64,000 nucleotides of DNA from contig OY969798.1 of NCBI GenBank assembly GCA_963703165.1, forward strand, positions 2,852,001-2,916,000, read 5' to 3'. The notes below the pieces were generated by a model. That model was not told where the DNA came from and ran no database searches. It was given only the letters and a program-made list of their open reading frames with translations. Both the position numbers and the translations under genes were made by a program. Origin of the DNA: JBQTKD01 sp963703165 (GTDB lineage Bacteria > Actinomycetota > Actinomycetes > Sporichthyales > Sporichthyaceae). The stretch's first letter is position 1, and every line of letters starts with the position of its first letter. Below are positions 19,217 to 27,140 of the stretch, piece after piece.

Positions 19217-19871
19217 TCACCACTGGTCGATGTGGATGATGTCGTCGAGCGGGCGACGGTGGGCCGGCTTGAAATCGGTACCGATCGTGTGCGCCGTCGC
19301 GATGCCGCAGAGCTGCATCACGCCCTTGGGCAGATCCAGCAGTTCGTCGGCCGCCGGACCGACCATCTGGTGCAGGTTCATCCAGCAGGTACCCAACCCC
19401 CGCGAGCGGGCGGCAAGCATGTAGCTCCAGGCGGCCGGCACGACGGAGCCCATCATCGCGCTGATCGCGACCGGTGGCATGCCTTCCACGGAACCCTCGA
19501 TGCACGGGAACACCCACACGGGGATGCGCTCCAGGTTCGGGACCAGGACCTCGACCGAGGCGAGGATGCGCAGCCGAGCGGCCTCCCGGTCGGGGTCGTC
19601 ATGGTGCAGCTTCATCAAGCTTTGCGGCAACGTCGCGTAGATGTCGATGCCCTTGCGGATCAGGTCGGCCATCGCCGCGCGCTTGTCCGGGTCGGTCAGC
19701 ACGACGAAGTGGAACGGCTGGGTGTCCGACGCCGACGGCGCCTGCTGGGCCAGCGCCAGACATTCGCCGGATCAGGGCCGGATCGACGGGGCGGTCCAGG
19801 TCCAGGCGCTTACGCACCGTCCGCGTGGTGGTCAGCAGCTCATCGATGGTCAGGGGCAGCACGGACGACAC
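19217..19871 (-). pseudogene. Nitroreductase family protein, single-base frameshift
   Basis: Starts at GTG 19871 with AGGAGG 6 nt upstream; reads LPLTIDELLTTTRTVRKRLD, the usual nitroreductase N-terminus, up to PALIR. Near 19770 the frame is lost. In the +1 frame the protein resumes as ECLALAQQAPSASDTQPFHF and runs on to the normal FMN-binding C-terminus (RGLGTCWMN and GIATAHTIG). The span is 655 nt, 3n+1, which fits one extra base in CGGCGAA. Corrected, it would be a 217-residue FMN-dependent NAD(P)H nitroreductase. It may be a true recent pseudogene or a sequencing indel. Confidence 0.8.
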
Positions 19872-19956
19872 GTGGATCCTCCTGGGAAGCGGCGACGCGC
19901 GTGACGGTACAAGGCGCAGGACCGCGCCCGTAACAAGGGCCGGGCATACTCCCTGG

Positions 19957-20520
19957 GTGTTCGAGTTCCGGGCAGCCGAGATCGGGGTGGAAGCGGCGCG
20001 CCGCCTGGCGGCAGCGCCCGGCGTGGAGATCGCCCGTGGCCTGCGGCCGGACGAGTTCACCGCGATCGAGGGCCTCTGGGGATTCCGTTTCGCCGACGAC
20101 CACCGCGCCTTCCTCGCCGGCGGACTGCCCGTCGGTCCGGGCTGGCCGGACTGGCGCGCGACCGACACCCACTCCCTGCGCAACGCGGTCGTCTGGCCGA
20201 TCGAAGGCCTGCTGTTCGACGTCGAACACAACGGGTTCTGGCACCCCGAGTGGGCACCACGCCCGGAGCCCATGGCCGACGCCCTCGCCGTCGCCCATAC
20301 CGCCCTGAGCCGCCGGCCACCCCTGGTGCCCCTGCACGGCACCTATTACCTGCCCGGGGGACCGGAGGGCTGCGGGCATCCCGTGCTCGACGTCTTCCGC
20401 AGCACGGTGCGTCCCCTCGGCGCCGACCTCGCCGACTGGGTCGAGCTGAGCTTCGGCACGGGCCCGTCCGGCCGCGACCCGAAGGTCACCGTCCCCTTCT
20501 GGGGCGACCTCACCTGCTGA
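19957..20520 (+). CDS. Conserved-looking hypothetical protein
   Basis: A 187-residue soluble protein: ARGLRPDEFTAIEGLWGFRF then DDHRAFLAGGLPVG and a Trp-rich PGWPDWR. The N-terminal layout (helix, then F.F..DHR.FL) is reminiscent of the SMI1/KNR4 (SUKH) fold but I cannot establish it. The GTG start at 19957 has no Shine-Dalgarno; a CATACT -10-like box ends 6 nt upstream, so the mRNA may be leaderless. It diverges from the nitroreductase with an 85-nt gap. Confidence 0.65.
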   Translation: MFEFRAAEIGVEAARRLAAAPGVEIARGLRPDEFTAIEGLWGFRFADDHRAFLAGGLPVGPGWPDWRATDTHSLRNAVVWPIEGLLFDVEHNGFWHPEWAPRPEPMADALAVAHTALSRRPPLVPLHGTYYLPGGPEGCGHPVLDVFRSTVRPLGADLADWVELSFGTGPSGRDPKVTVPFWGDLTC

Positions 20521-20529
20521 GCTCTGGAC

Positions 20530-20616
20530 GTGCGCTTCACTCGTTGGCGTGCCGCTTCACTCGTCTGAGGTATGGACGCTCGGCGTGTGAGGCGGTACTG
20601 CGGCGAGTGAAGCGGT
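20530..20616. repeat. Dispersed palindromic element, copy 1
   Basis: Contains GTGCGCTTCACTCGTTG, then GTGCCGCTTCACTCG and, inverted, CGGCGAGTGAAGCGG. The ends can pair (CCGCTTCACTCG with CGAGTGAAGCGG). A closely similar element occurs at 27018-27101. Both lie between the stop codons of converging genes. Confidence 0.8.
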
Positions 20617-20641
20617 CCCCGGGCCCGGTCGCGTTGCCGCC

Positions 20642-21223
20642 TCACTGAGGTGGGTCGAAGACTGGGATCCCGGCGTCGACGGCGATCGCACGGTAGGCCG
20701 CGGCCAGGTCGGCGAGCTGGGAATGTGCGTTCAGGCCGCTGGGGTTCGGCGCGATCCACAGCCGGGCGCCGCCGAGCGTCTCGTCCTGCAGCCCGACCTG
20801 CGCGCGGGGCCGGGCGAAGGCGACCCGGTAGGCGGTCACCCCGAGGACCGCGACGACCCCGGGCGTGAGGCGCTTCACCCGGCGGGCCAACGCGCGGCCG
20901 CCGGCGACCAACTCCTCGACCGACAACTCGTCGGCGCGGGCGGAGGCGGCACGGACGATGTTGCTGATGCCAACCCCACGGTCCTTGAGGTGTGCGAGGT
21001 CCTCCGCTTTGAAGCCGTCATGCGCGTCGATCACCCGGTCGGTGATGCCGGCCCGGTACAGCGCCGGGTAGAACCGATTGCCCCGCTTGCCGAAGTGCGC
21101 CTGCACCGCCGCGGTGCGCAGCCCCGGGTTGATGCCGACGAACAGTAAGCGCACGTCGTCGCCGAGCAGGTCGGGCAGCGTGGCGCCGCGATAGGCCTCG
21201 AGCTGATCCCGCGTCAGTTTCAT
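20642..21223 (-). CDS. mug: Mismatch-specific (G/U) DNA glycosylase
   Basis: A 193-residue uracil-DNA-glycosylase-fold protein of the MUG/TDG family. The active-site motif VGINPGLRTA near residue 29-40 and NPSGLNAH near 159-166 are both present, as is the GNRFYPAL segment. It removes uracil or ethenocytosine opposite guanine. Its ATG overlaps the stop of the upstream GNAT gene (ATGA at 21220-21223), so the two are translationally coupled. Confidence 0.92.
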   Translation of the reverse strand: MKLTRDQLEAYRGATLPDLLGDDVRLLFVGINPGLRTAAVQAHFGKRGNRFYPALYRAGITDRVIDAHDGFKAEDLAHLKDRGVGISNIVRAASARADELSVEELVAGGRALARRVKRLTPGVVAVLGVTAYRVAFARPRAQVGLQDETLGGARLWIAPNPSGLNAHSQLADLAAAYRAIAVDAGIPVFDPPQ

Positions 21224-21699
21224 AGTGGCAGTCGCAGCGTGACCATGAGTTCGGGCTCGGTCTGGTGTGCGGCCTCCACGTAGCCGAGCGTGCGGTACAG
21301 GTCGATGGCGACCGTCCGTGTGTACAGCACGTCGAGACGGATTTCCTTACCGGCCTGGGATGTCGCGTGCTCGCCCGCGGCGAGCATCAGAGCGCGGCCG
21401 GGGCCGCCGCGGTGGCCGGGGCGCACGTAGAGGCGCCGCAACTCGAACACTCCGTCCGCCACGGCCTCCAGCGCGACGCACCCCACCGGCCGGTCGTCGG
21501 TGTAGGCCACGAGCAGGCCGCCGGGTGCCGGGTACGTCTCGCGAATCCGCTCGGTCTCGGCCCGCAGGATGGCGAAGCCCTTGGAGACGGCGGCAATCTC
21601 CACGCCGATCTCCTGCGCGGTGACCTCGGTGTACTCCGCCACCAGAGCGGCCCCGTCCGCCCACTCCTGTTCGCTGCTCGCGGCGATCACGCGAAGCAC
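21220..21699 (-). CDS. GNAT family N-acetyltransferase
   Basis: A 159-residue acetyltransferase. The acetyl-CoA region is visible as ELRRLYVRPGHRGGPGRALM (motif A, R..G..R/G..L) followed by LDVLYTRTVAIDLYRTLGYVE, the usual motif B. The acceptor is unknown. It is the first gene of a two-gene unit with mug, with which it overlaps by 4 nt. Confidence 0.88.
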   Translation of the reverse strand: MLRVIAASSEQEWADGAALVAEYTEVTAQEIGVEIAAVSKGFAILRAETERIRETYPAPGGLLVAYTDDRPVGCVALEAVADGVFELRRLYVRPGHRGGPGRALMLAAGEHATSQAGKEIRLDVLYTRTVAIDLYRTLGYVEAAHQTEPELMVTLRLPL

Positions 21700-21700
21700 G

Positions 21701-22075
21701 TCAGCTCCGGGTCGCCTTGACCTTGGCGCTCGAGGAGGTGCCTCCGTCGAGGTCCTTGGCGGTCGGCAGAGAGAGGCGGAAGGTGTACGTCGCGACGGAG
21801 GAGAGCTTCGTCCGGAACGACAGCTTCCCGCCGCTGCCGACCTTGGCGCTGCCGACCGTCTTCCACTTGCCGTCGACGTAGCGCTGCAACGACACCGTGC
21901 GCCCGGTGATGCCGGGCGAGAGGACGCCGGCGACGGTAATCGTGGTGCCGACCTTCGCCGTCGTCGGTGCCTTCGCCGTCAGCTTCGGGCGCACCGCCGA
22001 CTCGGTGAGCTGGCTGATGGACTCCGCGTACTCCCTGAGGGCGGACCCGACCGTTCGAATCTGACGGATTGTCAC
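21701..22075 (-). CDS. Ig-like repeat-domain protein without signal peptide
   Basis: A 124-residue protein. After a 35-residue helical lead it has a beta-sandwich-like module: KAPTTAKVGTTITVAGVLSP then VSLQRYVDGKWKTVGSAKV and FRTKLSSVATYTFRLSLP. This module is common as repeats in secreted actinobacterial surface proteins, but here it stands alone without an export signal. The GTG start overlaps the stop of the acyl-CoA ligase gene (GTGA), implying coupling. It may be a stray domain fragment brought behind the ligase. Existence is likely; role is unknown. Confidence 0.55.
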   Translation of the reverse strand: MTIRQIRTVGSALREYAESISQLTESAVRPKLTAKAPTTAKVGTTITVAGVLSPGITGRTVSLQRYVDGKWKTVGSAKVGSGGKLSFRTKLSSVATYTFRLSLPTAKDLDGGTSSSAKVKATRS

Positions 22076-23589
22076 TTGCCGATCTGGTCCCGCAGGACAC
22101 GCTTGAGCAGCTTGCCCGAGGCGTTGCGCGGAAGCTCGTCGACGAAGTGGATCAGCTTGGGGATCTTGTATTTCGCCAACCGCTCCTTCGTGTATGCGAT
22201 CAGCTCCTCCTCGGTGACCGCCGCGGCACCCGGCTTGCAGACCACGACCGCGGTGATCGCCTCGATCCACTTCGGGTCCGGTGTCGCGATGACGGCGACC
22301 TCGGACACCGAGGGGTGGGTGTAGATGCAGTCCTCGACCTCGCGGGAGGCCACGAGCACGCCGCCGGTGTTGATGACGTCCTTGATGCGGTCGACGACGG
22401 TGATGTAGCCCTCCGCGTCGATGCGCACCATGTCGCCGGAGTGGAACCAGCCGCCCTCGAAGGCCTCCGCGGTCTCCTCGGGCTTCTCCCAGTACCCCTC
22501 GCACAGCTGAGGGGAGCGGTAGACGACCTCGCCCACCCCGTCGGGCCCGACGTCATTGCCCTCACCGTCGATGACGCGCATCTCGACGAACATGACCGGA
22601 CGCCCGCAGGACTCGGGGCGCTCGGCGTGCTCCTCGGGGCGCAGCACCGTCGCCAGCGGGGCGATCTCGGTCTGGCCGAAGCAGTTGTAGAAACCGATGT
22701 CCGGCAGGGCGTCCTGCAGGCGTTTGAGCACCGGCCCGGGCATGACCGAGGCGCCGTAGAAGGCCTTGTGGACGCTGGACAGATCCCTCGTCTCGAAGTC
22801 CGCGTGCTGGGACAGCGGCACCCAGACCGTCGGGGCCAGGAACATCGTGTTGATCTTCTGACTCTCAATCAGTTCCAACATCTGCGGGATGTCCGGAGCC
22901 TTTACCAGGATGTTGCGGGCGCCGATCGCCAGCCACGGCAGCATGAACACGTGCATCTGGGCCGTGTGGTAGAGCGGCATCGCGTGCAGTGCGATGTCGG
23001 TCGGCTTGGCGTCCAGGGCCAGCAGCACCGACATGTAGTGATGCAGGTAGGCGCGGTGCGTCATCATCGCGCCCTTGGGTCGCGAGGTCGTGCCGGAGGT
23101 GTAGATCAGCTGCACCAGGTCGGTGTCGGCGACATCGACGTCGACCTCCGGCACGTCACCGGAGCTGACGGCGTCGAGCAGGGCGCCGTCGCCGCCGGTC
23201 AGCAGCAGGTGATCGGGGCAGGAGTCCAGCTTGCCGAGGTTCGGTGCGAGGGCCGGATCGGCCAGCACGAGGCTCGCGCCGGACTGGGTGATCAGGTACG
23301 ACAGTTCCTCACCGGTCAGCGCGTAGTTGATCGGCACGTGGATGAGGCCGGCCCGGGAGACTCCGAGGAAGGCGATCACGTAGGCGTCGCTGTTCTGGCC
23401 GTACGCGGCGACCCGGTCGCCCTTGGTCAGGCCGCGCGCCAGGAGGTAGCCGGCGCAGCGGGTGACCGCGTCGTCGAGTTCGCGGTAGGTCCAGGTCCGG
23501 TCTCCGAACAGCAGGGCGGTCCGGTCCGGGTGCAGCCGTGCGGAGCGGCGCAGGATGCCGTCGACCGTGCTCGATCTCGGGTTGCTCAT
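22072..23589 (-). CDS. Acyl-CoA ligase (AMP-forming, FadD-like)
   Basis: A 505-residue member of the ANL superfamily. The P-loop-like motif LIYTSGTTSRPKG is near residue 148, the adenylate motif is YNCFGQTE near 303, and the hinge region YITVVDRIKDVINTGG is near 398, with the C-terminal lysine in LPRNASGKLLKR. It activates a carboxylic acid, probably a fatty or aromatic acid, to its CoA thioester via an acyl-AMP. Its stop overlaps the GTG of the Ig-like gene. Confidence 0.93.
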   Translation of the reverse strand: MSNPRSSTVDGILRRSARLHPDRTALLFGDRTWTYRELDDAVTRCAGYLLARGLTKGDRVAAYGQNSDAYVIAFLGVSRAGLIHVPINYALTGEELSYLITQSGASLVLADPALAPNLGKLDSCPDHLLLTGGDGALLDAVSSGDVPEVDVDVADTDLVQLIYTSGTTSRPKGAMMTHRAYLHHYMSVLLALDAKPTDIALHAMPLYHTAQMHVFMLPWLAIGARNILVKAPDIPQMLELIESQKINTMFLAPTVWVPLSQHADFETRDLSSVHKAFYGASVMPGPVLKRLQDALPDIGFYNCFGQTEIAPLATVLRPEEHAERPESCGRPVMFVEMRVIDGEGNDVGPDGVGEVVYRSPQLCEGYWEKPEETAEAFEGGWFHSGDMVRIDAEGYITVVDRIKDVINTGGVLVASREVEDCIYTHPSVSEVAVIATPDPKWIEAITAVVVCKPGAAAVTEEELIAYTKERLAKYKIPKLIHFVDELPRNASGKLLKRVLRDQIGK

Positions 23590-23703
23590 GCCAGGGCCCT
23601 TCGCCTTCTGCCGACGGTCGGGTCACTCTCTCCGATGCCCGTGAGCTCCGACAATAGGTGGACCGGCCTACGCCGGTCGGACGACTTGGAGCCGGCGCAC
23701 AGC

Positions 23704-23994
23704 TCAGCCGGACTTGTTGCGCATCGCTTTCGCGGCCCGGACCCGACCGCGCACGAGCACGATGACTCCGGCGACGAAGGCCACGACGCCGGTGGCCTGC
23801 CCGAGGCTGTTCTCCGAGTCGGCCACCTTCAGGCTCGCGTTGATCACCAGCGCGGCGCCGAGCAGCGCGTGCCCCAGGCCGTCCATCCGGGGTTCCATGC
23901 CGGCGCCGAGGCCGCGCACGCGCACGTTCCCGATCATCCCGATCAGGCCGAGGAGGACCACGGTCGAACCGACGCTGATCGCAACCCAGTCCAT
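23704..23994 (-). CDS. Small membrane protein
   Basis: A 96-residue protein with a first membrane segment at about 5-24 (ISVGSTVVLLGLIGMIG), a possible second around 42-56 and a clear one at about 68-84 (ATGVVAFVAGVIVLVRG), ending in a basic tail. No family recognised. It lies on the same strand as the acyl-CoA ligase but 114 nt upstream. Confidence 0.6.
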   Translation of the reverse strand: MDWVAISVGSTVVLLGLIGMIGNVRVRGLGAGMEPRMDGLGHALLGAALVINASLKVADSENSLGQATGVVAFVAGVIVLVRGRVRAAKAMRNKSG

Positions 23995-24000
23995 GCCGTG

Positions 24001-24110
24001 AGCCTACGGGCGATCGAGGCGAGCGGAGCGAGGGAGTCGGCTTTGGCGAGCTCGCGAGCGGCTCACTCGCCTCCGAGCCGGTTGAAGCCCGTCGAGCGAA
24101 GCGAGCAGGG
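24001..24110. repeat. GAGCGAG-type low-complexity repeat region
   Basis: The non-coding gap holds GGCGAGCGGAGCGAGGGAG and CGTCGAGCGAAGCGAGCAGG with inverted counterparts such as GCGAGCTCGCGAGCGGCTC. Similar GAGCGAG-rich tracts occur at 28203-28250 and 62601-62655. This looks like a dispersed repeat common in high-GC actinomycetes. Confidence 0.6.
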
Positions 24111-24115
24111 GCGGG

Positions 24116-25285
24116 TCAGTTGACCGGGTCGCCGGAGGTGGCCGGCGCGTCGGGGTCGTCGAGGATGCCGGCCAGCGACTCCCCGAAGTCCGCGACCGAG
24201 TTCGGGCCTGCCACGAACGGTGCGACGGCGGCGCGGGTCAGCGTCCGGTAGTCGGTGCCGTCGTCGAAGCCGTTGCAGCCGCCGTAGCGCAGGTAGACCT
24301 GCGAGACGCCGGAGGTGGACAGGATCCGCAGCACGATGACCTCCGTGCCGACGCCCTCCTGGGTCGGGCAGTCGGGCAGGTCGTTCGGCCCGCCGCCGTC
24401 GCGGGCGTCGGCCATCGCCTGGACCGCCTTGGCCGCGCTCTCGCCGGTGATCTCCAGCGAAGAGTAGAGGGTGGGGCCGGGGCCCGTGGACCCGGGCGGG
24501 CTCGGAGCCGCGCTGGTGGTCGCGCTCGGCTCGGCCGTCGGGTCCGCGGTGGTCTCGCTCGGCTCGGCCGTCGGGTCCGCGGTGGTCTCGCTCAGCGGGG
24601 CGGCCGAGGCGGGCGGCACCGAGGCGGGCCCGGTGATCACGTACCGGCAGGCCACGATCCTGGTGACGTCGCGCAGTTCGGAGAGCTGCCGGGACGGTTG
24701 CGGACGTCGGTACGGGTCGATGCTGACCGGGTCGGTGGTCGGGCAACCGATCGCGTCCTCGCTGATCTGGCGGGCCGAGGCGAGGATCTTCGCCCGGATC
24801 TCCGGCTCGGCCTGCACGCGCAGCAGCACCGTCCCGACGACCTTCGTGGTCCGATCCCCCTCGTCGCCCAGGGCCACGTTCGGGAAGGCGGCGGCACGGG
24901 CGAAGGAGACGAACTTGCCGGCCTTCTCGATCAAGGTCGCCGGGTCCACCCCGCCGGGGGTCGGCCCGGGGCACGGGGCCTCGGCGGCGATGCCGGGGCG
25001 CACCACGAAGGGGAGCACGTAGGTGGTGTCGGAGATGCACCACTGGGCGGCGGCGACGTCGCCCGTGCCGTAGGCCCAGCCGGACGGGACCGCGACCTCG
25101 ATGTCGCGGTAGGACTCCCAGACCCAGCCGTCCTCGCGGACGTCGTCGGAGTCCGGGTCGGGGGTGGAGGGCGCGAAGATCGGCGGCGCGGGTTTGGCGT
25201 CCGGGCTGTCGGCGCATGCGGACAGGACCGGCGCGGCCAGAACCAGAGCGGCCCCGGCCAGGCGGGCACGCCGCAGGGTCGTCAT
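24116..25285 (-). CDS. Secreted lipoprotein of unknown function
   Basis: A 389-residue protein with a signal peptide and lipobox LSAC (ALVLAAPVLSAC), so it is probably anchored in the membrane by a diacylglyceryl cysteine. The mature part has two globular regions separated by a Pro/Thr/Ser/Glu-rich linker containing an 11-residue tandem repeat (TTADPTAEPSE). Regions flanking the linker contain paired cysteines (e.g. VRLGGCNG-like YGGCNGF). ATG 25285 is chosen because it opens the signal peptide. Function unknown. Confidence 0.8.
   Translation of the reverse strand: MTTLRRARLAGAALVLAAPVLSACADSPDAKPAPPIFAPSTPDPDSDDVREDGWVWESYRDIEVAVPSGWAYGTGDVAAAQWCISDTTYVLPFVVRPGIAAEAPCPGPTPGGVDPATLIEKAGKFVSFARAAAFPNVALGDEGDRTTKVVGTVLLRVQAEPEIRAKILASARQISEDAIGCPTTDPVSIDPYRRPQPSRQLSELRDVTRIVACRYVITGPASVPPASAAPLSETTADPTAEPSETTADPTAEPSATTSAAPSPPGSTGPGPTLYSSLEITGESAAKAVQAMADARDGGGPNDLPDCPTQEGVGTEVIVLRILSTSGVSQVYLRYGGCNGFDDGTDYRTLTRAAVAPFVAGPNSVADFGESLAGILDDPDAPATSGDPVN
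24524..24589. repeat. Two 33-bp perfect tandem repeats within lipoprotein gene
   Basis: The 33 bases at 24524-24556 are repeated exactly at 24557-24589 and encode the TTADPTAEPSE linker unit. In-frame units of this kind vary in copy number by slippage and would lengthen or shorten the linker. Confidence 0.85.
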
Positions 25286-25607
25286 TCGACCGAGGGTAGA
25301 CGGCGGTCCGACATGTCCGGGTTCGCGGGCGGCCAAGCAGCCGTCCAGAAAAAGTTTGCTCGCACCCTCAAGTACCCCCGGGACCCGGCCGAAACTCCCA
25401 CTGTCAGCAAGCAAGCGACCGGCCCCCCACCCGGAAGCGAGCGCATCGCAGAGGCCGACGCCCGGGCCACCTCCCCGGCCCGGGCGCGGCCCTCGAACCC
25501 CACTCAGCCACACCGGAACGACCCCCACCCCCGAAGTTCGGCCGGCTCCTCCCCCCCACGGGCCGGCCGCAATACCCGGGCGAATCCCTCCCCAGGACCG
25601 CCGCCCG

Positions 25608-25652
25608 AAGCCGAAGGCCCCGCTCCCTCCCCGGAGCCGGGGCCTTCGGCTT
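25608..25652 (+). terminator. Strong intrinsic-terminator-like hairpin
   Basis: AAGCCGAAGGCCCCG (25608-25622) pairs with CGGGGCCTTCGGCTT (25638-25652) without mismatch, loop 15 nt, followed by TAACCC. No annotated gene on either strand ends upstream of it, so it is an orphan terminator: either the end of an unannotated short transcript or an attenuator. Confidence 0.7.
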
Positions 25653-25679
25653 TAACCCTGTCCAGAGCAGGGACAACGA

Positions 25680-25780
25680 CCTTTGCGCACGACGTGCGCA
25701 AGGGTTGTGAATGTGTCCAGTTTGTCGTGATTTGTGGAACCACTACGGATGACACCCGGACATTGCCGGGCTGCCGGCAA
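25680..25780. promoter_or_regulatory. Two inverted repeats upstream of serine hydrolase
   Basis: TTGCGCAC GAC GTGCGCAA (25683-25701) is a perfect palindrome with a 3-nt centre, extending by wobble and G:C pairs on both sides. TTGCCGG GCTG CCGGCAA (25763-25780) is a second perfect inverted repeat. They flank the likely promoter and may be operator sites. Confidence 0.5.
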
Positions 25781-25830
25781 CTGGTAGGCAGGGTCCGACG
25801 GGACAGCGGTACGGGGAGAAGGGACACGAC

Positions 25831-26994
25831 ATGGACGTCGGCCGGATCGATCAGTTGGTGTCGCAGTCCGTCGAGAGCTTCGCGCTGCCGAACCTCGTGG
25901 CGACGGTGGCTGACAGTTCGGGCGTGCAGTACGTCGGCGCCGCCGGGTACCGGGTCGCGGGGGATGCCGCGAGCGGGGCGGTGGGGCTGGACAGCCGCTA
26001 CCGGATCGCGTCGATGACCAAGCCGATCGTGACCGTCGCGGCGTTGCAGTTGGCCGAGGCGGGGTCGATCGACCTCGACGCTGCGGTCGCCGAGTATCTG
26101 CCGCAGTTCGGCCGGCTGCGGGTCATCACCGGCTTTGCCGAGGACGGCACTCCGGAGTATCGCCCGGCGGCGCGCGCCGCGACGGTGCGTCAGTTGATGT
26201 GCCACACCGCGGGTCTGGCCTACAATTTCTTCAACGCCGCTCAGCAGAAATGGCAGGAGGCGACGGGCACCCCGTCGGTGCTGTCCGGATCCCGCGCCAT
26301 CCTCGACTCTCCGCTGCACACCGACCCCGGCACCCGCTGGGAGTACGGGATCAGTACCGACTGGCTCGGCCTGGTCGTCGAGGCCGCGGCCGGCACCGAC
26401 CTGGAGAAGTACTGCGCGACGCACATCTGCGGTCCGCTGGAGATGACGTCGACGACGTTCGCCCCCGCCGCCGAGGCGCGCACCGCGACCGTGCCGATCC
26501 ACGTGATGGACGCCCCCGAGCACTGGGCCCCGAGCGATTCGGAGCTGTCGGCGGACCCGGAGTTCTGGGCCGGTGGATCGGCGATGTACTCCACCCCGGC
26601 CGACTACGCACGCTTCACCCGCATGCTGCTGCGCGGCGGTGAACTCGACGGCGTTCGCGTGCTGTCCGAGCAGACCGTGACCGACGCCTTCACCGACCAG
26701 ATCGCCCCGCTCGAACTGCCGACGGTGATCGTCAGCATCGACCACACGGTCACCGGCGACTTCATCCTGCCGCCCGGGTGGGGCTGGGGCCACGGCCTCG
26801 CGCTGAACAAGATCGACCTGCCCGGCATGCGCCGTGCTTTCAGCGGCTCGTGGGGTGGCCTGTTCGGCACCGGGTTCTGGATCGACCGCACGACCGGTAT
26901 CGCCGCCGCCACCTGGAGCCAGTGCCTGCCCGCCGGCCGCCCCGAGGCCCGCAACGTCGCCATCGGCTTCGAACTCGCCGTCTACGCGGGCTGA
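25831..26994 (+). CDS. Serine hydrolase of the beta-lactamase/class C PBP family
   Basis: A 387-residue soluble protein of the beta-lactamase-related family. The nucleophile motif SMTK follows YRIA (near residue 64-67), the tyrosine motif is YGIS near 172, and a GWGWGHG region near 313 replaces the usual KTG area. Members are esterases, D-aminopeptidases or lactonase-like enzymes; there is no signal peptide, so a cytoplasmic esterase role is more likely than beta-lactam resistance. The ATG is preceded by GGGGAGAAGGGACACGAC. Confidence 0.9.
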   Translation: MDVGRIDQLVSQSVESFALPNLVATVADSSGVQYVGAAGYRVAGDAASGAVGLDSRYRIASMTKPIVTVAALQLAEAGSIDLDAAVAEYLPQFGRLRVITGFAEDGTPEYRPAARAATVRQLMCHTAGLAYNFFNAAQQKWQEATGTPSVLSGSRAILDSPLHTDPGTRWEYGISTDWLGLVVEAAAGTDLEKYCATHICGPLEMTSTTFAPAAEARTATVPIHVMDAPEHWAPSDSELSADPEFWAGGSAMYSTPADYARFTRMLLRGGELDGVRVLSEQTVTDAFTDQIAPLELPTVIVSIDHTVTGDFILPPGWGWGHGLALNKIDLPGMRRAFSGSWGGLFGTGFWIDRTTGIAAATWSQCLPAGRPEARNVAIGFELAVYAG

Positions 26995-27017
26995 GGCCAG
27001 CACTCGACCCTCCGGGG

Positions 27018-27101
27018 GTGCGCTTCACTCGTCGCCGTGCCGCTTCACCCGCCGGGCGCGACCTCCCACAGCGAGTGGAGCGGCACTACGGCGAGTGAAG
27101 C
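27018..27101. repeat. Dispersed palindromic element, copy 2
   Basis: Contains GTGCGCTTCACTCGTCG and CGTGCCGCTTCACCCG and ends with GCGGCACTACGGCGAGTGAA. It matches copy 1 (20530-20616), including 20 of 22 bases in the right arm, and again occupies the gap between converging genes (stops at 26994 and 27141). Confidence 0.8.
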
Positions 27102-27140
27102 CGGGTTCCCAGAGGTCGGAGCGGGCGTCGGGCGAGCGGA

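Larger units (their letters stand above)
25286..25830. other. 545-nt non-coding region between divergent genes, structured
   Basis: No convincing gene on either strand. The first 320 nt are C-rich on the plus strand. It contains a terminator-like hairpin (25608-25652), a perfect palindrome (25683-25701) and a further hairpin (25763-25780). A plausible promoter for the hydrolase is TTGTCG near 25722 with TACGGAT near 25744, spacing about 16. The region could encode a short RNA ending at the hairpin. Confidence 0.5.

Noticed and set aside
24524..24589. 33-bp repeats as CRISPR-like
   Set aside because: Directly contiguous, in frame and coding.
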